Source: Pyxidicoccus caerfyrddinensis (GTDB lineage Bacteria; Myxococcota; Myxococcia; Myxococcales; Myxococcaceae). Taken from it: DNA of 64,000 nucleotides. Under the pieces are notes generated by a model. It saw nothing but the letters and a program-made list of their open reading frames with translations, searched no databases and had not been told where the DNA came from. Positions 10,014 through 18,789 of this stretch are shown piece by piece. The position numbers and the translations under genes are program-made. Positions within the stretch are counted from its first letter, which is position 1; every line of letters starts with the position of its first letter. Location of the stretch: contig NZ_JAAIYA010000024.1 in the NCBI RefSeq assembly GCF_010894405.1, forward strand, positions 81,876 through 145,875, given 5' to 3'.

Positions 10014-10126
10014 TCCCGGGCTCCCCGGCGGCCCATGGGGGGAACGGCGGAGCCGCCATCTGTGGCCCGGCTTTTCCGCCGGGGGGCCGGGGGTGTCAAG
10101 CGTGACGATTCGCCCGACACACCATC

Positions 10127-10174
10127 TAAGGGATTACCAGCAGGACGTCCTAAGGGATTACCAGCAGGACGTCC
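10127..10174. repeat. Perfect 24-bp tandem duplication spanning a stop codon
   Basis: Two identical 24-bp copies, 10127-10150 and 10151-10174, abut each other. On the minus strand each copy encodes the end of the adjacent secreted protein, including Ser-Cys-Trp and TAA. The right copy holds the functional stop; the left copy lies just downstream in the same frame, so readthrough would add SLRTSCW before a second TAA. It looks like a slippage duplication of the gene's 3' end. Confidence 0.9.
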
Positions 10175-10742
10175 GCGCCGGCAGGCGGGCGTAGAAGTTC
10201 GCGCCCGTGTTGCTGTCCCACTCGCCGTTGGCCGTGGCGGCCACGTAGAGGTCCCACGCGTTCTCGTTGCCGTACTGGTCCCAGCCGTACAGGAAGATGC
10301 TGTTCTCGACGGCGGAGGGCTGCTCGCACACCCACACGCCCTCCTGTCCGCCCGCGGCGAAGTGCGCGTTGCACAGCGGCGTGTTCATGTAGCGCATGCA
10401 CTTGGTGCAGTTGCGCGGGCCCGCGTTCAGGTAGATGTACGCGTCGGCATTCGTGCCCGCGCTGGCCCGCAGCGTCGTGTACTGGTTGTTGAGCTTCACG
10501 AAGATGCTGATCTGGTCATCCCGGTACTTCGTGCGCAGGTAGCCCCGGTAGGACACCGTCAGCGTCGCGAAGCGGCCCGGCAGCTTCGACGTGTGACGGA
10601 TGACCTCGAACGGCCCCGTCACCTTCGAGTCATTCACGTTGCAGACCGGGTAGTCCGGCGGATAGTCGGAGGCCTCGGCCTGGGGGGAGTTCAGCAGCAG
10701 CGCGAGCGCGAGCGCCGCAGCGAGCGTGGTCAGGAACTTCAT
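10158..10742 (-). CDS. Small secreted protein of unknown function
   Basis: A 194-residue protein with a clear Sec signal peptide (MKFLTTLAAALALALLLNSPQAEA, cleavage after about residue 24). The mature part contains CNVNDSKVTGPFEVIRHTS, FATLTVSYRGYLRTKYRDDQISIFVKLNN, CTKCMRYMNTPLC, and ends ARLPARTSCW. Seven cysteines suggest disulfides. The beta-rich, polar composition looks like a secreted beta-sandwich, but no family is recognised. The start at 10742 is fixed by the signal peptide; the frame upstream is antisense to nothing useful. Its 3' end is duplicated in tandem (10127-10174). Confidence 0.75.
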   Translation of the reverse strand: MKFLTTLAAALALALLLNSPQAEASDYPPDYPVCNVNDSKVTGPFEVIRHTSKLPGRFATLTVSYRGYLRTKYRDDQISIFVKLNNQYTTLRASAGTNADAYIYLNAGPRNCTKCMRYMNTPLCNAHFAAGGQEGVWVCEQPSAVENSIFLYGWDQYGNENAWDLYVAATANGEWDSNTGANFYARLPARTSCW

Positions 10743-10914
10743 GGGGTGTGTCCTCGTGGTGTCGCCCGGGAGATGGGTGGGAAGCGCGGCCGACTCCGGG
10801 CTGAGGCCCCGCCGCGCCGTTGGCCCCCGCGCCCTCGTAGCATGCTCGCTCGCTCGAAGTCGCCGCCCCCTTCCCGCCCAGGGTTCACTCGGTGGACGCG
10901 CCCCGAGGTCCCCT

Positions 10915-12012
10915 TCACCCCGCCTCTGAAGGTGCCCAGAGACGGGCCCCGGGAGACCGCTCCGCGATGCGCCGCAACAGGCCCTCGGGTTCTGTGTAGC
11001 GCTCCAGGTGGAGGACTCCACCGGGCCGGTGTCCGGTGAGCAGCTCGCGGGCCACCTCGGCCGCCACCTCGCCCGTGAGCACCGCCTCCTGTCGGCCTTT
11101 GAACGCGGCCTCCCGCACCCCGCGCCGTCCCCCGGGGAGCAGGCCCTCCGCCCGGGCGAGGACGGCGCAGACCTCCGACCCGGCCTGGACACGGTTCGCG
11201 AGCCCGATGAGCGCAGCACGCACGCGAGGGACGCGCAGCCATCGTGCCGCGCCGAGGCGGACTGCGAGCGCGACCAGCGAGGTGAGCAGTGGCGGCTCGA
11301 AGCGCAGCCACGTCGACACAGTGGGGAGCGACAGCGTGCGGGCCACGGTGCGCTGGTCGGGGAAGTTGAGCCGCCACGCGCCACGCGCCCGCGCCTCGTC
11401 CGGGAAGCGGACGTCGGTGCGCTCCCGGAAGCCGTGGACGCGGTGGAGACGGCCGTCGCGGTAGACGTCGAAGTCCACCGCCAGGTTGTCCAGCGTCCAC
11501 TCCAGCGCCGCCGCGCCGTGCACGTCGGCCGCACCCGTCAGCACGAAGAGGTCCAGTCGCTCCACAGTCTCCATTCCCGACACGGCCCAGGCGCCCAGCA
11601 GGTTCGTCATCCCCGGCGCCACGCCCACGCTGAGCACGGCGGTGCTACCCGCGGCGCGCGCCACCGCGTCAAGCCGCTCGAAGGCGTCCAGCGACTCCTG
11701 CTTCGCCGTCACATCCACGTAGTCCACCCCGGCCTGGAGGCAGCGCTCGACGAAGCCCGTTCCCCTCGGGTCCAGACACATCACCACCGTGGCGGCCTGT
11801 GCGAGCAGCGCCCCCGCGTCCTCCGCGTCCACGTCGAAGCGGAGGCCCCTCGCACCATGGCCCAACATGGCGGCGAAGGACTCGGCCCGGGATTGGCTCC
11901 GCCCCGCGACCACCACGCGGCCGGGGAAGGTAGGAGCCAGCGCCCGGGCCACCGCCTGGCCGACCTGTCCATAGCCTCCAATGACGATGATGCGGCCTTT
12001 GCGCGAAGGCAT
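10915..12012 (-). CDS. Saccharopine dehydrogenase-like NAD(P)-binding protein
   Basis: A 365-residue protein with an N-terminal Rossmann fold: KGRIIVIGGYGQVGQAVARAL has the G-x-G-x-x-G nucleotide loop, then VVVAGRSQSRAE and VVMCLDPRGTGFVERCLQAGVDYVDVTA. This is the layout of saccharopine dehydrogenase/reductase-like proteins of unknown substrate. VLSVGVAPGMTNLLGAWAV is the usual substrate-domain junction. The ATG at 12012 is chosen because it lies one base beyond the stop of the upstream membrane-protein gene, indicating a two-gene operon. The operon is divergent from a LysR regulator that probably controls it. Substrate unknown. Confidence 0.8.
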   Translation of the reverse strand: MPSRKGRIIVIGGYGQVGQAVARALAPTFPGRVVVAGRSQSRAESFAAMLGHGARGLRFDVDAEDAGALLAQAATVVMCLDPRGTGFVERCLQAGVDYVDVTAKQESLDAFERLDAVARAAGSTAVLSVGVAPGMTNLLGAWAVSGMETVERLDLFVLTGAADVHGAAALEWTLDNLAVDFDVYRDGRLHRVHGFRERTDVRFPDEARARGAWRLNFPDQRTVARTLSLPTVSTWLRFEPPLLTSLVALAVRLGAARWLRVPRVRAALIGLANRVQAGSEVCAVLARAEGLLPGGRRGVREAAFKGRQEAVLTGEVAAEVARELLTGHRPGGVLHLERYTEPEGLLRRIAERSPGARLWAPSEAG

Positions 12013-12013
12013 G

Positions 12014-12532
12014 TCACGGCACCTCCGGAACGGAGCTGCCCACCCGTTGTTCGCCGCCCTGTCGCCACTCACGGAAGGCGTGGAGGAGCGCGCGGAACGC
12101 GAGCACCGCAGGGACGACCTGGAGCACGCCGGTCAGCTCGAAGAAGAAGTCGTTCGGCAGCTCGTAGGTCGGCGGCGGGAAGAGCTGCTGCAACAGGGCC
12201 CCAGATGCGCCCCCGAAGTAGAAGATGTTCTTGAGGACGTGGTTGTAGAAGCCCTCGAACACGCCAATCATCCCGACAGGCACCGCGAGCGTCGTCAGGG
12301 CGAAGAGGGCGAACGCCCCCCATCCTCCGCGCCTCGCGCGCAGCACGGCGAGCGTCCCCAGGAGGACGGCGGCGGTGACGGCGGCCACGCCCACCATGTG
12401 CAGCCGCCACGGCGTGCGGTAGATGAAGGCGCCATAGGCATGGTGCACGCTCGTCAGCAGCAGCACGGCGAGCGAGGCCACGGCGGAGCGGCCCGCGGCG
12501 CCCCGGAACATCGACGGTTTCACTGTATCCAT
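12014..12532 (-). CDS. Conserved four-helix membrane protein
   Basis: A 172-residue membrane protein with about four hydrophobic helices (SAVASLAVLLLTSVHHAYGAF, MVGVAAVTAAVLLGTLAVL, AFALFALTTLAVPVGMIGVF, LTGVLQVVPAVLAFRALL). Conserved-looking features are HHAYGAFIYRTPWR and FEGFYNHVLKNIFYFGG. The ATG at 12532 has AGGAGG eight bases upstream, which decides the start. It is the first gene of the operon with the saccharopine-dehydrogenase-like gene. No function recognised; paired His and Tyr/Trp residues in the helices might hold a cofactor, but that is speculation. Confidence 0.75.
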   Translation of the reverse strand: MDTVKPSMFRGAAGRSAVASLAVLLLTSVHHAYGAFIYRTPWRLHMVGVAAVTAAVLLGTLAVLRARRGGWGAFALFALTTLAVPVGMIGVFEGFYNHVLKNIFYFGGASGALLQQLFPPPTYELPNDFFFELTGVLQVVPAVLAFRALLHAFREWRQGGEQRVGSSVPEVP

Positions 12533-12671
12533 CACGCATTCCTCCTCAGGTGCACGGGCCCGTCGGTGGGCCTCGTGACTCACGAGGAGGGATGTGCCGC
12601 GCGCTCCGGTTGAGTGCGAGCGAGGCTCCGGCACATCATCCGTGCGTCCCTCGCATCAATCCCGTGCCCGC

Positions 12672-13583
12672 ATGTCCATGCACTCGCTCGCCAACATCGA
12701 TGCCTTCGTCCGCACCGTGGAGGTTGGCGACTTCACGCGCGCGGCACGCAGGCTCAACATCACCGCCTCCGCGGTGAGCCGGCGCATCGCCCGGCTGGAG
12801 GAGGAGCTGGGCGTGCGCCTCTTCCAGCGGACGACACGGGCGCTCCGGCTCACCGAGGACGGTCGAGACTTCTACGCCCGCTGCCAGCGCATCCTCGCGG
12901 AGCTGGGCGAGGCGAAGGAGTCGCTCGCCCGCTCCCGGAGCCGGCCCACGGGCCTGCTGCGCGTGGAGACGCCCCAGGTCATCGGACAGCTCGTGCTCAC
13001 CCCGGCCCTGCCCCGCTTCTTCGAGGCGTACCCGGGCGTCGAGCTACACCTGACACTGCGCGACGAGGTGGTGGACCCCATCACCGAGGGCGCCGACGTG
13101 CTCATCCGCATGGGACAACTGACGGACTCGCGGCTGGTGGCGCGCAAGCTGGCGGTGGCGCGGCTGATGGCCGTGGCCTCCCCCGCCTACCTGCAGCGCC
13201 ACGGCACACCGGCGACTCCCGCGGACCTGGCCCTGCACCAGTGCCTGGGCTTCCTACGCCAGGGCGTGACGGGGGAGTGGCGCTTCAAGGACGCCCGCTT
13301 CGTGCCGCGCGGCGCCTTCCACGTCAGCCAGGGCGCCACGCTGCGAGATGCCGCGGTGATGGGGCTCGGCATCGCCTGGCTGATGGACTTCATGGTGGCG
13401 CGCGAGCTGGCCACGGGCGCGCTCGTCACGGTGCTCGACGCGCACGCCTGCGAGGAGCGCCCCATCCACGCGCTCCATCCTCCCAACCGACACCTGCCCT
13501 CCCGGGTCCGCGTGTTCCTCGACTTCGTGAAGACACTCTTCCCCGACTCCAGGGCACCCTCGGCCCAGGGCAGCCAGACATAG
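12672..13583 (+). CDS. LysR-family transcriptional regulator
   Basis: A 303-residue LysR regulator. The N-terminal winged helix-turn-helix is visible in NIDAFVRTVEVGDFTRAARRLNITASAVSRRIARLEEELGVRLFQRTTRALRLTEDG, and the periplasmic-binding-like effector domain follows (TGLLRVETPQVIGQLVLTPALPRFFEAYPGVELHL). It closely resembles the CrgA/DmlR-like subgroup. The start at 12672 (MSMHSLANID) leaves 139 bp to the divergent operon, the usual arrangement for a LysR protein regulating its neighbour and itself. The effector is unknown. Confidence 0.88.
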   Translation: MSMHSLANIDAFVRTVEVGDFTRAARRLNITASAVSRRIARLEEELGVRLFQRTTRALRLTEDGRDFYARCQRILAELGEAKESLARSRSRPTGLLRVETPQVIGQLVLTPALPRFFEAYPGVELHLTLRDEVVDPITEGADVLIRMGQLTDSRLVARKLAVARLMAVASPAYLQRHGTPATPADLALHQCLGFLRQGVTGEWRFKDARFVPRGAFHVSQGATLRDAAVMGLGIAWLMDFMVARELATGALVTVLDAHACEERPIHALHPPNRHLPSRVRVFLDFVKTLFPDSRAPSAQGSQT

Positions 13584-13803
13584 CGAGCCACCGTCCCCTC
13601 ACCCGGGCTCCGAGCCACCTTCACCTGGCCAGCCGAGCCGGTGGGAAGCGAAGCGTGTACGACTGTTGATGTCCAAGGCGGTGCATGGAGGGCGTGCGCC
13701 TGCCTCCCCCTTGGCACCGTCCATTCCGGCACCCAAGGTTGTTGGAGGGACGCACGGCCGACCGTATCGCAGGGAGCGATTCGTTTGGGGGCGAGGGCAC
13801 TGA

Positions 13804-16800
13804 ATGGCTGAGGGCTTCCAATATGCCGGCGCCGCTCCCGGAGAGCCGCAGCCAGGCAGGCGTCTGGGGAACCGCTTCGAGCTGGTTCAACGCCTGAAGA
13901 CCGGCCGCGGCATCTCCACGTGGGTGGGTGATGACTTGCGGACCGGCGAGCGCGTGGTCGTCAAGCTGACCTCCACCGTCGCGCTCGCCCCCGCGGCCCG
14001 GCATCGGCTGGAGCACGAGGCGTCCGTCCTCTCCCGCCTGGCCTCTTCCACCATCATCCCCGTGCGCCACCTGGGCACCTCCGGCGAGTTGCTCTACCTC
14101 GTGACGCCCTGGCTGGAGGGCGAGACACTGGAGGAGCACCTGTCCGAGGGGCCCCTCTCCGTGCCGGAGGCGCTCATCCTGGGCCGCTGCGTCCTCACCG
14201 CGCTGGCCGAGGCCCACCGCCACGGCGTCCTCCACCGCGACGTGAAGCCCTCCAACATCCTCGTCTCCGGCGAGCCCCTCTCCCACGCCGTCCTGGTGGA
14301 CTTCGGCCTGTCCCGCAGCGAGCGACTGGACCCGTCCCTACGGGACCTACCCGTGGGCACCGCGCGCTACCTGTCGCCGGAGCAGGCGGGGCTGCTCAAC
14401 CGGCCGGTGGAGGCCACGTCGGACCTGTACTCGGTGGGCATCGTCCTCTTCGAGGCGCTCTCCGGCCGTCCCGCCTTCGACGGCACCTCCGTGGGCGAAG
14501 TCCTGCGCCAGCACCTGGCGACGCGGCCCCGGCTGCGCGCGGTGGGCGTGGAGGTGCCGCGCGCGCTGGAGGAGCTCATCTCGCGCCTCCTCCAGACGGA
14601 CCCGCCGGACCGCTACCAGTCCGCCGAGTCCGCGCTGGCGGACCTGCGCGACATCGAGGAGGCGCTCGCGCACGGGCAAGCGGAGCCGGAGCTCATCACC
14701 GGCGCGCACGACCAGCGCCGCAGCCTCACCGAGCCCTCCTTCGTCGGCCGCCACGAGGAGGTGGCGACGCTGGAGCGCGAATTGGAGCGCACTCGCACGG
14801 ACCCGGGCCGGCTCGTCGTGGTCGAGGGTGAGTCCGGCGGCGGCAAGAGCCGCCTGCTGGAGGAGTTCTCCGCGCGCGCCCTGCAGCACCGCGCTTGGGT
14901 GCTCCAGGGCCAGGCGCTGGACCAGGCCGCGCAGCGCCCCTTCCAGCTCTTCGCCGGCGTGGCCTCGGGAATCGCCACCGCCATGAAGGAGCGGCCCGCC
15001 CTGGCGCAGCTCTTGCGCGAGCGGCTGGCGGGCCAGGAGGCCGGGCTGTGCACGGTGCTGCCGCAGTTGGAGCCCGCGCTCTGCCCCATGCCCCAGAGCA
15101 CGGCCCAGGGCCTGGGGCCGGAGTCGCTGGGTGAGAGCCGCAGCATCTGGGCCCTCACCGCGCTGCTGGGCGCGCTGGGCACCGAGGACGAGCCCGCGGT
15201 GGTGATACTGGACGACTGCCAGTGGGCGGATGAGCTGACGCTGCGCGCGCTGGAGGGCTGGTCGCTCGCGCGCCGCCAGGCCCGAGGCCGGGTGCTCGTC
15301 GTCGTCTCCTTTCGCAGCGAGGACATCTCCTCCACGCACGTGCTGCGGCGGCTGGCCCCCACCGCGCATCTGAGATTGTCCGCCTTCGGCCCCGCGGACG
15401 TGACGCGGCTGGCGGAGTCCATGGCCGGCGCGCTCCCGCACGAGGCCACCGACCTCGTCACGCGCCTGTCCGAAGGCAACCCCTTCATGGCCAGCGCCGT
15501 GCTGCACGGCCTCGTCGAGGACGGCGTGCTGGTGCCCGGCCCGGACGGCTGGCAGGTGCAGGCGGAGGCCATGGCGCACGCGCGCTCCTCGCGCCAGGCC
15601 GCCACCTTCCTCGTGCGGCGCCTGCGCCTGCTGCCCCCGGACGCGCTGCGCCTCATGTCCGTGGGCGCCATCCTGGGCAAGGCCTTCGACCTGGGGCGCA
15701 TGGCGGCACTGGCCGGCAACACCCCCGCGGACGTGGTGCGCGCGCTGGACGAGCCCCGGCGCCGGCACATGCTGTGGGCGGACGGCTCTCGCTACACCTT
15801 CGTGCACGACAAGCTGCGCGAGGTGCTGCTGGACATGCTCACGCCGCAGGAGCGCCGGGAGCTGCACCGGCTGGCGGCGCGGGCCGCGGCGAAGAGCGTC
15901 CCGCAGGACTCCTTCGAGCTGGCGTACCACTTCGACGCCGCGGGCGAGTACCAGCAGGCGCTGCCCTACGCGCTGGCCGCCGCCGAGCAGGCCCGCCAGC
16001 GCTTCGCCCTGGAGACGGCGGAGCTGAACTACCGCATCGCCGAGCGCGGCGCGCCCGGCGCCGACGCGGGCACCCGCTTCCGCATCTCCGCCGGCCTGGG
16101 CAACGTCCTCATGCTGCGCGGCCGCTACGAGGAGTCGCGGCAGCAGCTCGAGCGCGCCCAGTCGCTCGCCCATGACAGGCAGGAGCAGGCGCGCATCCTC
16201 GGCCAGCTGGGGGAGCTGGCCTTCAAGCGGGGAGACTTCGGCCAGGCCAACACGTATCTGGAGCAGAGCCTCAAGCTGCTGGGGCGCTGGGTGCCTCCGC
16301 GCGGCCTGCTCACCGGCGCCAGCTCGCTGTGGGAAATCCTGTCGCAGGCGGGCCACACCGTGGCCCCGCGCGCGTTCCTCGCGCGCCGCCCGCTGGAGCA
16401 GGGCGAGAACGACATGCTGGCCATCCAGCTCTACAGCCGCCTCGCCTACGGCTACTGGTACCGGCGCGGGCGCATGGCCGTGCTGTGGGCGCACCTGCGT
16501 GACTTGAATCTCGCCGAGCGCTACCCGCCCACGCCGGAGCTGGCGCAGGCGTACTCGGCGCACTCGCCCGCGCTCACCACGCTGCCCTGGTTCAGCCGCG
16601 CGTACGCATACGCGGAGAAGTCGCTCGCGCTGCGCCGGCAGCAGGGCGACGTGTGGGGCCAGGGCCAGTCGCTGCACTTCTACGGGCTGGCCTTCTACGC
16701 CTCGTCGCGCTTCCGCGATTGCATCGAGAAGTGCCGCGAGGCGGTGCGCCTGCTGGAGCGCACCGGCGACCCCTGGGAGGTGAACAACGCCACCTTCCAG

Positions 16801-18768
16801 ATTGCGATGTCCCTCTACCGGCTGGGCCGCCTCAAGGAGGCGCTGGAGACCAGCCAGCGGCTGCACGCGGCGGCGACGGCGCTGGGAGACCGCTACGCGC
16901 AGCGGCTGGGCCTGGAGGCCTGGGCCAAGGCCGCTGGAGGCCGCATCCCCGGCTCGCTCCTGGAGGGCGAGCTGACCAACCCGGACCAGCCGGACCCGCA
17001 GAGCTACGCGGGCGTCCTCCAGGCCGAGGCCATCCGCCTGTTGCGCCTGGGCGACGCCGCGGGCGCGGTGGAGGTGCTGGAGCGCGCCGAGCGGCTCGTC
17101 GATGAAGCCCACCTGCGGCAGGAGTACGTGGCCCCGATTGCCCCCTGGCTAGCCACCGCGCTGCGCCAGCTCGCCGAGGGCACCTCCTGCCTGCACCCCG
17201 CCCGCCGCGACGCGCTGCTGGAGCGCGCGGACGCGGTGGCGAAGCGCGCCCACCAGACGGCCCGCACGTACCACAACAACCTCCCCCACGCGCTGCGCGA
17301 GCGGGGCCTGCTGGCCGCCATGCGCGGCCACCCCCGGCGCGCGCGCCGCTTCCTGGAGCAGTCCCTGCGCGTGGCCGAGGCCCAGGAGATGCGCGAGGAG
17401 CGCGCGCTGACACTCAAGGCGCGCGGCGAGCTGGGGCGGGCGCTGGACTGGCCCGGCGCCGTGGAGGACGTGGCGGAGGCCACCCGCGAGCTGGAGGCCC
17501 TGGGGGAGGGCGTCACCCCCGAGGCCGAGCGCGACAACGGCGGCGTGGGCACGCTGTCGCTGGTGGACCGCTTCCCGCGCGTGCTGGAGGCAGGCCGTCG
17601 CCTGGCCTCGGCCCTGTCGCGCGAGGCCGTCATCGAGGCCGTGCGCCAGTCCATGCTGGAGCTCTTGCGCGCCGAGCACTGCGTGGTGCTGGACCCGCAG
17701 GTCCTCCTGCCCGACGAGGAACTGCAGGCCCAGGGCGTCAGCCGCACCGCGCTGGCCCGCACGCTGGAGACGGGCCGCATCGCCGTCATGGGCCAGGGGC
17801 TGCCCGGCGGGGTGAGCGAGAGCATGGAGCTGCTCGGGGTGCGCTCGCTCCTGTGCGCGCCCATCCAGGTGCGCGGCAAGACGGTGGCCTGCGTGGTGGC
17901 GAGCCACCGGCAGGTGGGCGCGCTGTTCGGCGAGGACGAGGAGCGGCTGGCGGAGTTCGTCACCGTGCTGGCGGGCGCCGCCCTGGAGAACGCGGAGAAC
18001 TTCGCCCGCATCGCCGCCCTCTCCGAGGAGCAGGGCCGCCTGTACCGCGCCGAGCAGGAGGCGGTTCGCCGGCGCGACGACTTCCTCTCCATCGCCGCGC
18101 ACGAGCTGAAGACGCCGCTCACCTCCCTGCAGCTCCACATCCAGGGGCTCCAGTCCCAGGTGCGCGCGGGCACGCAGAAGCCGCTGGCTCCGGAGAAGCT
18201 CGGCGCCAAGCTGGAGTCCGCCTACTCGCAGACGCAGCGGCTGGGGCGGCTGGTGAATGACTTGCTGGACATCTCCCGCATCGCCCAGGGCCAGCTCCAC
18301 ATCAAGCTGGAGGACGTGGACCTGGTGGCCCTGGTGAAGGGCCAGCTCGAGCGCAGCCGCGAGGCGCTCACCCGTGCCGAGTGCCCCGCGCGCCTGCACA
18401 CCTCCGCGCCCGCCATGGTGGGCCGCTGGGACGCCATGCGGCTGGAGCAGGTGGTGGGCAACCTGCTGGCCAACGCCATGAAGTATGGCGCGGGCAAGCC
18501 CATCGACATCGACCTGGAGGAGAGCGACGGCGTCATCCGGCTGAAGGTGAGCGACTTCGGCATCGGAATCGCCGAGGAGGACCGCGAGCGCATCTTCGAG
18601 CGCTTCGAGCGCGCGGTGTCCGTGCGCCACTACGGCGGCTTCGGCCTGGGCCTGTGGATTGTGCGCGAAATCGTCCAGGCCCTGGGCGGCACCATCGACG
18701 TGGAGAGCACCCCGGGCCAGGGCTCCACCTTCACCGTCACCCTGCCCCGCTCGGGGCCGGTGCACTGA
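13804..18768 (+). CDS. Giant Ser/Thr kinase - ATPase - TPR - GAF - histidine kinase hybrid
   Basis: A 1654-residue multidomain signalling protein. Residues about 25-290 form a Hanks-type Ser/Thr kinase (ATP Lys about 54 in VVVKL, catalytic HRDVKPSN near 145, DFGLSRS, SPEQ). About 310-650 is an AAA/STAND-type ATPase with Walker A GESGGGKS near 341 and Walker B VVILDDCQWAD. About 690-1250 is helical TPR-like sequence. About 1260-1410 is a GAF domain (RFPRVLEAGRRLASAL onward). The end is a histidine kinase: SIAAHELKTPLTSL with phospho-His near 1432, N-box EQVVGNLLANAMKYG, then DFGIGIAEEDRERIFERFERA. It is entirely soluble. No response regulator is adjacent, so its partner is elsewhere. This architecture is known in myxobacteria and cyanobacteria. 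Confidence 0.93.
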   Translation: MAEGFQYAGAAPGEPQPGRRLGNRFELVQRLKTGRGISTWVGDDLRTGERVVVKLTSTVALAPAARHRLEHEASVLSRLASSTIIPVRHLGTSGELLYLVTPWLEGETLEEHLSEGPLSVPEALILGRCVLTALAEAHRHGVLHRDVKPSNILVSGEPLSHAVLVDFGLSRSERLDPSLRDLPVGTARYLSPEQAGLLNRPVEATSDLYSVGIVLFEALSGRPAFDGTSVGEVLRQHLATRPRLRAVGVEVPRALEELISRLLQTDPPDRYQSAESALADLRDIEEALAHGQAEPELITGAHDQRRSLTEPSFVGRHEEVATLERELERTRTDPGRLVVVEGESGGGKSRLLEEFSARALQHRAWVLQGQALDQAAQRPFQLFAGVASGIATAMKERPALAQLLRERLAGQEAGLCTVLPQLEPALCPMPQSTAQGLGPESLGESRSIWALTALLGALGTEDEPAVVILDDCQWADELTLRALEGWSLARRQARGRVLVVVSFRSEDISSTHVLRRLAPTAHLRLSAFGPADVTRLAESMAGALPHEATDLVTRLSEGNPFMASAVLHGLVEDGVLVPGPDGWQVQAEAMAHARSSRQAATFLVRRLRLLPPDALRLMSVGAILGKAFDLGRMAALAGNTPADVVRALDEPRRRHMLWADGSRYTFVHDKLREVLLDMLTPQERRELHRLAARAAAKSVPQDSFELAYHFDAAGEYQQALPYALAAAEQARQRFALETAELNYRIAERGAPGADAGTRFRISAGLGNVLMLRGRYEESRQQLERAQSLAHDRQEQARILGQLGELAFKRGDFGQANTYLEQSLKLLGRWVPPRGLLTGASSLWEILSQAGHTVAPRAFLARRPLEQGENDMLAIQLYSRLAYGYWYRRGRMAVLWAHLRDLNLAERYPPTPELAQAYSAHSPALTTLPWFSRAYAYAEKSLALRRQQGDVWGQGQSLHFYGLAFYASSRFRDCIEKCREAVRLLERTGDPWEVNNATFQIAMSLYRLGRLKEALETSQRLHAAATALGDRYAQRLGLEAWAKAAGGRIPGSLLEGELTNPDQPDPQSYAGVLQAEAIRLLRLGDAAGAVEVLERAERLVDEAHLRQEYVAPIAPWLATALRQLAEGTSCLHPARRDALLERADAVAKRAHQTARTYHNNLPHALRERGLLAAMRGHPRRARRFLEQSLRVAEAQEMREERALTLKARGELGRALDWPGAVEDVAEATRELEALGEGVTPEAERDNGGVGTLSLVDRFPRVLEAGRRLASALSREAVIEAVRQSMLELLRAEHCVVLDPQVLLPDEELQAQGVSRTALARTLETGRIAVMGQGLPGGVSESMELLGVRSLLCAPIQVRGKTVACVVASHRQVGALFGEDEERLAEFVTVLAGAALENAENFARIAALSEEQGRLYRAEQEAVRRRDDFLSIAAHELKTPLTSLQLHIQGLQSQVRAGTQKPLAPEKLGAKLESAYSQTQRLGRLVNDLLDISRIAQGQLHIKLEDVDLVALVKGQLERSREALTRAECPARLHTSAPAMVGRWDAMRLEQVVGNLLANAMKYGAGKPIDIDLEESDGVIRLKVSDFGIGIAEEDRERIFERFERAVSVRHYGGFGLGLWIVREIVQALGGTIDVESTPGQGSTFTVTLPRSGPVH

Positions 18769-18789
18769 AATCCGCGTGCCGCGCGCGCG

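Noticed and set aside
13711..13735. Possible sigma-54 promoter (TGGCAC...) upstream of the hybrid kinase
   Set aside because: The -24 GG is not followed by GC ten bases later, so the invariant -12 element is absent.
14347..17112. A 921-codon minus-strand open frame inside the hybrid kinase
   Set aside because: It is antisense to a gene with complete catalytic motifs; its His/Ala/Arg/Gly-rich composition is a typical third-position GC shadow.
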